From: WRAI01 sp031549605
GTDB lineage: Bacteria; Bacillota; Clostridia; Oscillospirales; UBA929
Assembly (NCBI GenBank): GCA_031549605.1
Contig: JAVBPM010000027.1
Location: forward strand, 4,929 to 68,928
DNA length: 64,000 nucleotides
Direction: 5' to 3'
Shown: one piece after another, positions 61,125 through 64,000 of the stretch
Layout of the letters: each line of letters opens with the position of its first letter
Numbering within the stretch: the first letter of the stretch is position 1
The notes under the pieces: model-generated
Database searches by the model: none
Told to the model about the DNA's origin: nothing
What the model saw: the letters and a program-made list of their open reading frames with translations, nothing else
Translations under genes and position numbers: made by a program

Positions 61125-61580
61125 ATGAGATGCCCCTACTGCAACTTTGGCGAGAGCAAGGTCATTGACACGCGACCCAACGAGGAAAATGAAATCATAC
61201 GCCGCCGCCGCGAGTGCCTGTCTTGTATGCGCCGGTTTACTACCTACGAGACCATCGAGCGCATCCCGTTGCTGGTCATCAAAAAGGACGGCTCGCGCCA
61301 GACCTTTGACCGCAACAAGGTGCTGACCTCGCTGTTGCGCGCCTGCGACAAACGCACCATCTCGCTGCAGGAGCAGGAGCAAATGGTTGACCAAATCGAG
61401 CAAAAGCTGCAAAACGATTTGGCCCGCGAGGTGCCGTCGCGCGCCATTGGCGCCATGGTCATGGAGCAGCTCAAGCAGCGCGATCAGGTTGCCTACGTGC
61501 GCTTTGCCTCGGTCTATCGTCAGTTCACCGACGTGTCCGACTTTGTCGACGAGCTGCGCGATTTAATCAACGAAAAGTAA
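61125..61580 (+). CDS. nrdR: Transcriptional repressor NrdR
   Basis: 151 residues: zinc ribbon (C-P-Y-C near 3, C-L-S-C near 32) that binds NrdR boxes, and an ATP-cone (about 47-137) that senses ATP/dATP to repress ribonucleotide reductase genes. Full length. Confidence 0.97.
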   Translation: MRCPYCNFGESKVIDTRPNEENEIIRRRRECLSCMRRFTTYETIERIPLLVIKKDGSRQTFDRNKVLTSLLRACDKRTISLQEQEQMVDQIEQKLQNDLAREVPSRAIGAMVMEQLKQRDQVAYVRFASVYRQFTDVSDFVDELRDLINEK

Positions 61581-61611
61581 TTTTTATAGCACTATTTACA
61601 ACTCGCAATTA

Positions 61612-61641
61612 AAAAGACAGGAGCTGCGGCTCCTGTCTTTT
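61612..61641. terminator. Bidirectional terminator
   Basis: A 13-bp perfect stem (61612-61624 with 61629-61641) ending in T4 on the plus strand and T5 on the minus strand. Confidence 0.88.
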
Positions 61642-61663
61642 GCGTTGTATGGCAATTGTGCCG

Positions 61664-63319
61664 TTAGACCTCCATAAAAATCGGCAGCACCATGGGGTTA
61701 CGCTTGGCCTTTTTGCTCAGGTAGGCGGTCAGCTCACCCTTGATGGCGTTTTTCATGGTCGACCAATCGGCGGCACCGGTGTTACGCGAGCGCTCCAGCG
61801 CATTGCGCACGACGTTTTGCATATCCTTGTTGAGTGAGTCTGGCTCACGGCTAAACATAAAGCCGCGCGTCACGATGTCGGGTCCCGAAACGACATTGCC
61901 GTCGCTGTCCAGCGACACGCAGACGACGACAAGACCGTCCTCGGACATATGCTTGCGCTCGCGCAGAATTACGCCGCCGATGTCGCCGACGCTGTTGCCG
62001 TCAATGAGCACACGGCCCGACGGCACAGTGGTTGTCAGCTTGGCACCGTTCTGCGTAATTTCAAAAACGCGGCCGATGTCGCCGATGAAGACGTGCTTGG
62101 CATCCATGCCCATCTGTTTGGCCAGATTGGCGTGGGCGCGCATATGGCGATACTCGCCGTGCATGGGCATAAAGTACTTGGGCTTGGTCATGGCCAGCAT
62201 CAGCTTAAGCTCCTCCTGGCAGGCGTGACCAGACACATGGATATCGGCCAGCTTTTCGTAGACGACATCAGCGCCCTTGCGCATCAGCTCGTTGATGACA
62301 CGTCCCACGGTTTTTTCATTGCCGGGAATGGCCGAGGCCGAAATGAGCACCTTATCACCGGGCGCAATTTCGACATATTTGTGGCCGGAGATTGCCATTC
62401 GAGAGAGCGCCGACATCGGCTCGCCCTGACTGCCGGTGGTGATGACCACCAGCTTGTGGCGCGGCACACCCTTGATTTGGTTGATGTCAATAACGGTGTT
62501 GGGCGGCAGCTTGATATAGCCCAACTCGGTGGCGACGCGCATAATATTTTCCATACTGCGGCCGGTGATGGCCACCTTGCGGTTGACCTTAGCGGCGGCA
62601 TCGATAATCTGCTGTATGCGGTGGACGTTGGACGCGAAGGTGGCGACGATAATGCGATGATCGCAGCCCTTGAACAGCGCGTCGAAGGTGTCGCCCACCT
62701 TGCGCTCGCTCATAGTGTAGCCCGGCCGCTCGGCGTTGGTGCTGTCGCTCAACAGGCAGAGAACGCCCTTTTTGCCCAACGCGCCGAAACGCGCGAGATC
62801 AATCATTTTGCCCTCGACCGGTGTCGAGTCAATTTTGAAGTCGCCGGTGTGGACAATAACGCCCATCGGCGTGTGGACGGCCAGACTGACGGCGTCGGCG
62901 ATACTGTGGTTGACGGCTATCAACTCAATTTTGAACGTGCCGCACTGCACGACCGTGCCGGCCTCAACGCGGTGCAGCTTGGCCTTTTTCAGGTAGCCCG
63001 ACTCCTCCAGCTTGATTTCCAGCAGACCGGCCGTCAGGCGCGTGCAGTAAACGGGGGCCTGCAGCTGCGGCAGCAGGTAGGGGATAGCGCCAATGTGGTC
63101 CTCGTGGCCGTGCGTGAGGAAAATAGCGCGCAAGCGATTGCGATGCTTGACCAGATAGGTGATGTCGGGAATGACCAAGTCAATCCCCAGCAGTTCATCG
63201 TCGGGAAACGCAAGGCCGCAGTCGATTAAAATCATGTCATTGCCATACTCGATGACCGTCATGTTTTTACCGACCTCATTGAGCCCGCCCAGCGGGATAA
63301 TTTTCAGTTTTTCTGCCAT
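61664..63319 (-). CDS. rnj: Ribonuclease J
   Basis: 551 residues: metallo-beta-lactamase domain with H-G-H-E-D-H (near 73), beta-CASP domain, and the C-terminal domain. It degrades and matures RNA as a 5'-exonuclease and endonuclease. Start at 63319 (M-A-E-K-L-K); AGGAG is about 14 bases away, longer than usual. The in-frame extension upstream runs into the leader. Confidence 0.95.
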   Translation of the reverse strand: MAEKLKIIPLGGLNEVGKNMTVIEYGNDMILIDCGLAFPDDELLGIDLVIPDITYLVKHRNRLRAIFLTHGHEDHIGAIPYLLPQLQAPVYCTRLTAGLLEIKLEESGYLKKAKLHRVEAGTVVQCGTFKIELIAVNHSIADAVSLAVHTPMGVIVHTGDFKIDSTPVEGKMIDLARFGALGKKGVLCLLSDSTNAERPGYTMSERKVGDTFDALFKGCDHRIIVATFASNVHRIQQIIDAAAKVNRKVAITGRSMENIMRVATELGYIKLPPNTVIDINQIKGVPRHKLVVITTGSQGEPMSALSRMAISGHKYVEIAPGDKVLISASAIPGNEKTVGRVINELMRKGADVVYEKLADIHVSGHACQEELKLMLAMTKPKYFMPMHGEYRHMRAHANLAKQMGMDAKHVFIGDIGRVFEITQNGAKLTTTVPSGRVLIDGNSVGDIGGVILRERKHMSEDGLVVVCVSLDSDGNVVSGPDIVTRGFMFSREPDSLNKDMQNVVRNALERSRNTGAADWSTMKNAIKGELTAYLSKKAKRNPMVLPIFMEV

Positions 63320-63487
63320 GTTGGTTTTATTCTCTCCTGTTCTGAAATGGTTTTGCCCGCACGCAACACGACCGGCGGCTGTCCGCGTGTTTCCACGCAA
63401 AAGGCAACCGCCGTGCCGCCATCATTGCGCACGGTTGGCATTTGGTTTTCTATGTTAAGGGCAGTGCACGGCCGCCCTCACAGTCAC

Positions 63488-63515
63488 TCAATAGCAGTAT
63501 CCTATCATATGTCAA
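63488..63515 (-). promoter_or_regulatory. Possible promoter of RNase J
   Basis: On the minus strand TTGACA (63515-63510) and TATTGA (63493-63488), 16-base spacer; gives a leader of about 160 bases. Confidence 0.45.
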
Positions 63516-63583
63516 CTGATTTGTATAGCTTTTTTTAACGACGTATTTCGCAGCCATGCGACAAGCGGACGAGTTGTCCGCCG

Positions 63584-63613
63584 TTGACAGCGCGGCAGCA
63601 GCTATGGTATGCT
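63584..63613 (+). promoter_or_regulatory. Promoter of tRNA-Ser
   Basis: TTGACA (63584-63589) and TATGCT (63608-63613), 18-base spacer, 11 bases before the tRNA. Confidence 0.7.
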
Positions 63614-63624
63614 AATCGCAATCT

Positions 63625-63711
63625 GGAGAGATGTCCGAGCGGTTTATGGAGCTGGTCTTGAAAACCAGTGACCCGAAAGGGCCGGGGGTTCGAATCCCTC
63701 TCTCTCCGCCA
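63625..63711 (+). tRNA. tRNA-Ser(TGA)
   Basis: 87 bases with a class II long variable arm (GACCCGAAAGGGCC). The 7-bp acceptor is GGAGAGA/TCTCTCC, the anticodon loop is CTTGAAA (anticodon TGA, codon UCA), and CCA is encoded. Confidence 0.97.
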
Positions 63712-63719
63712 TCGCTTAT

Positions 63720-63747
63720 GCACCACATTTATTCGTAAGTGTGGTGC
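63720..63747 (+). terminator. Hairpin after tRNA-Ser
   Basis: A 12-bp stem (63720-63731 with 63736-63747, one G-T pair) with a TTCG tetraloop; no good T tract follows. Confidence 0.5.
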
Positions 63748-64000
63748 GTTAGCATTTGTGTGCTGTTTTCCGTTGGCGCACGGTGTGTCGGCACCACTCA
63801 GCGCGTGTGCAAGCCGTTTTCATCGCGGCGTTTGTGAAGATTTTGGCCACCTACACAAAAGCTCGCATCTTTTTTCGAAAGTGTAGGATTACAATAGAAG
63901 TGTTACAGGAGGAATAAAAAGGTAGCGAATAGGCGAACCAAGTGATAAGGTTGAGTTACCACACAACAACCGGTCAGGAGGTCACCTATTCGCTATGGAT
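63748..64000. other. Right-edge intergenic stretch, possible start of a next gene
   Basis: No full gene. An 11-bp inverted repeat (63923-63933 with 63985-63995) encloses an AGGAGG (63977-63982), and an ATG at 63995 is cut by the window edge after two codons. TACAAT-like and AGGAGG sequences near 63890-63913 suggest a transcript entering here. Confidence 0.4.

Noticed and set aside
61949..63229. 426-codon open frame opposite RNase J
   Set aside because: Shadow frame; no ribosome site and no family features.

Overview
The window looks like a chromosomal segment of an anaerobic, endospore-forming member of the Clostridia (Firmicutes) with a fairly GC-rich genome. This rests on strong AGGAGG-type ribosome sites, the dgt-dnaG-rpoD, hpf-nrdR and rpmG-secE-nusG-rplK-rplA neighbourhoods, a desulfoferrodoxin and an FprA flavodiiron protein (oxygen defence of anaerobes), RNase J, and a sporulation sigma-K gene. 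No genus is claimed.

Layout. 1-32.6 kb is ordinary chromosome: the end of a hybrid histidine kinase, an HdeD-like membrane protein, a minus-strand block (hisS, aspS, cysteine desulfurase, alpha/beta hydrolase), serC-serA, a HelD-like RNA polymerase motor, a CapA-like lipoprotein, gpsA, a YifB/ComM ATPase, desulfoferrodoxin, an LRR lipid-facing protein, tRNA-Ala(CGC), secA-fprA, an ABC sugar-type uptake system without an ATPase, the secE-nusG-L11-L1 operon, a probable 6S RNA, a VanW-family protein and an SDR.

32.97-53.34 kb is an insertion that splits the sporulation sigma factor gene sigK. The C-terminal half of sigK lies at 32602-32974 and the N-terminal half at 53338-53676, both on the minus strand. 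Joining them at a shared AAA restores one continuous sigma-K frame with the family-typical C-I-E-N-E junction. A large serine recombinase sits directly at the left junction. This is a 'skin' (sigK intervening) element of about 20.4 kb, by analogy with Bacillus subtilis and Clostridioides difficile. Its cargo includes a row of zinc-ribbon/membrane proteins, a Ser/Thr kinase beside a divergent DNA-binding protein, a P4-type helicase/primase with small phage-like genes, an AAA/DUF4143 ATPase, and a helix-turn-helix protein at the right junction. On the excised circle the recombinase frame would run without a stop into that helix-turn-helix protein.

Nested inside the element is a strikingly AT-rich cassette (44132-49285) bounded by 58-bp perfect inverted repeats, with a tyrosine recombinase gene just outside it. 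The cassette holds two convergent genes: a NodU/CmcH-type carbamoyltransferase and a 1088-residue nuclease-STAND NTPase-helical-repeat protein of Avs-like (antiviral STAND) architecture. A promoter-like sequence outside the left repeat points into the cassette, so inversion would switch which gene it drives. This is the best candidate for an undescribed system here: a possibly phase-variable defence module carried by a developmentally excised sigK element.

53.8-64 kb returns to ordinary chromosome: a Na/Pi cotransporter, a TtcA-like thiolase-type tRNA enzyme, rpoD-dnaG-dgt, hpf-nrdR, RNase J and tRNA-Ser(UGA).
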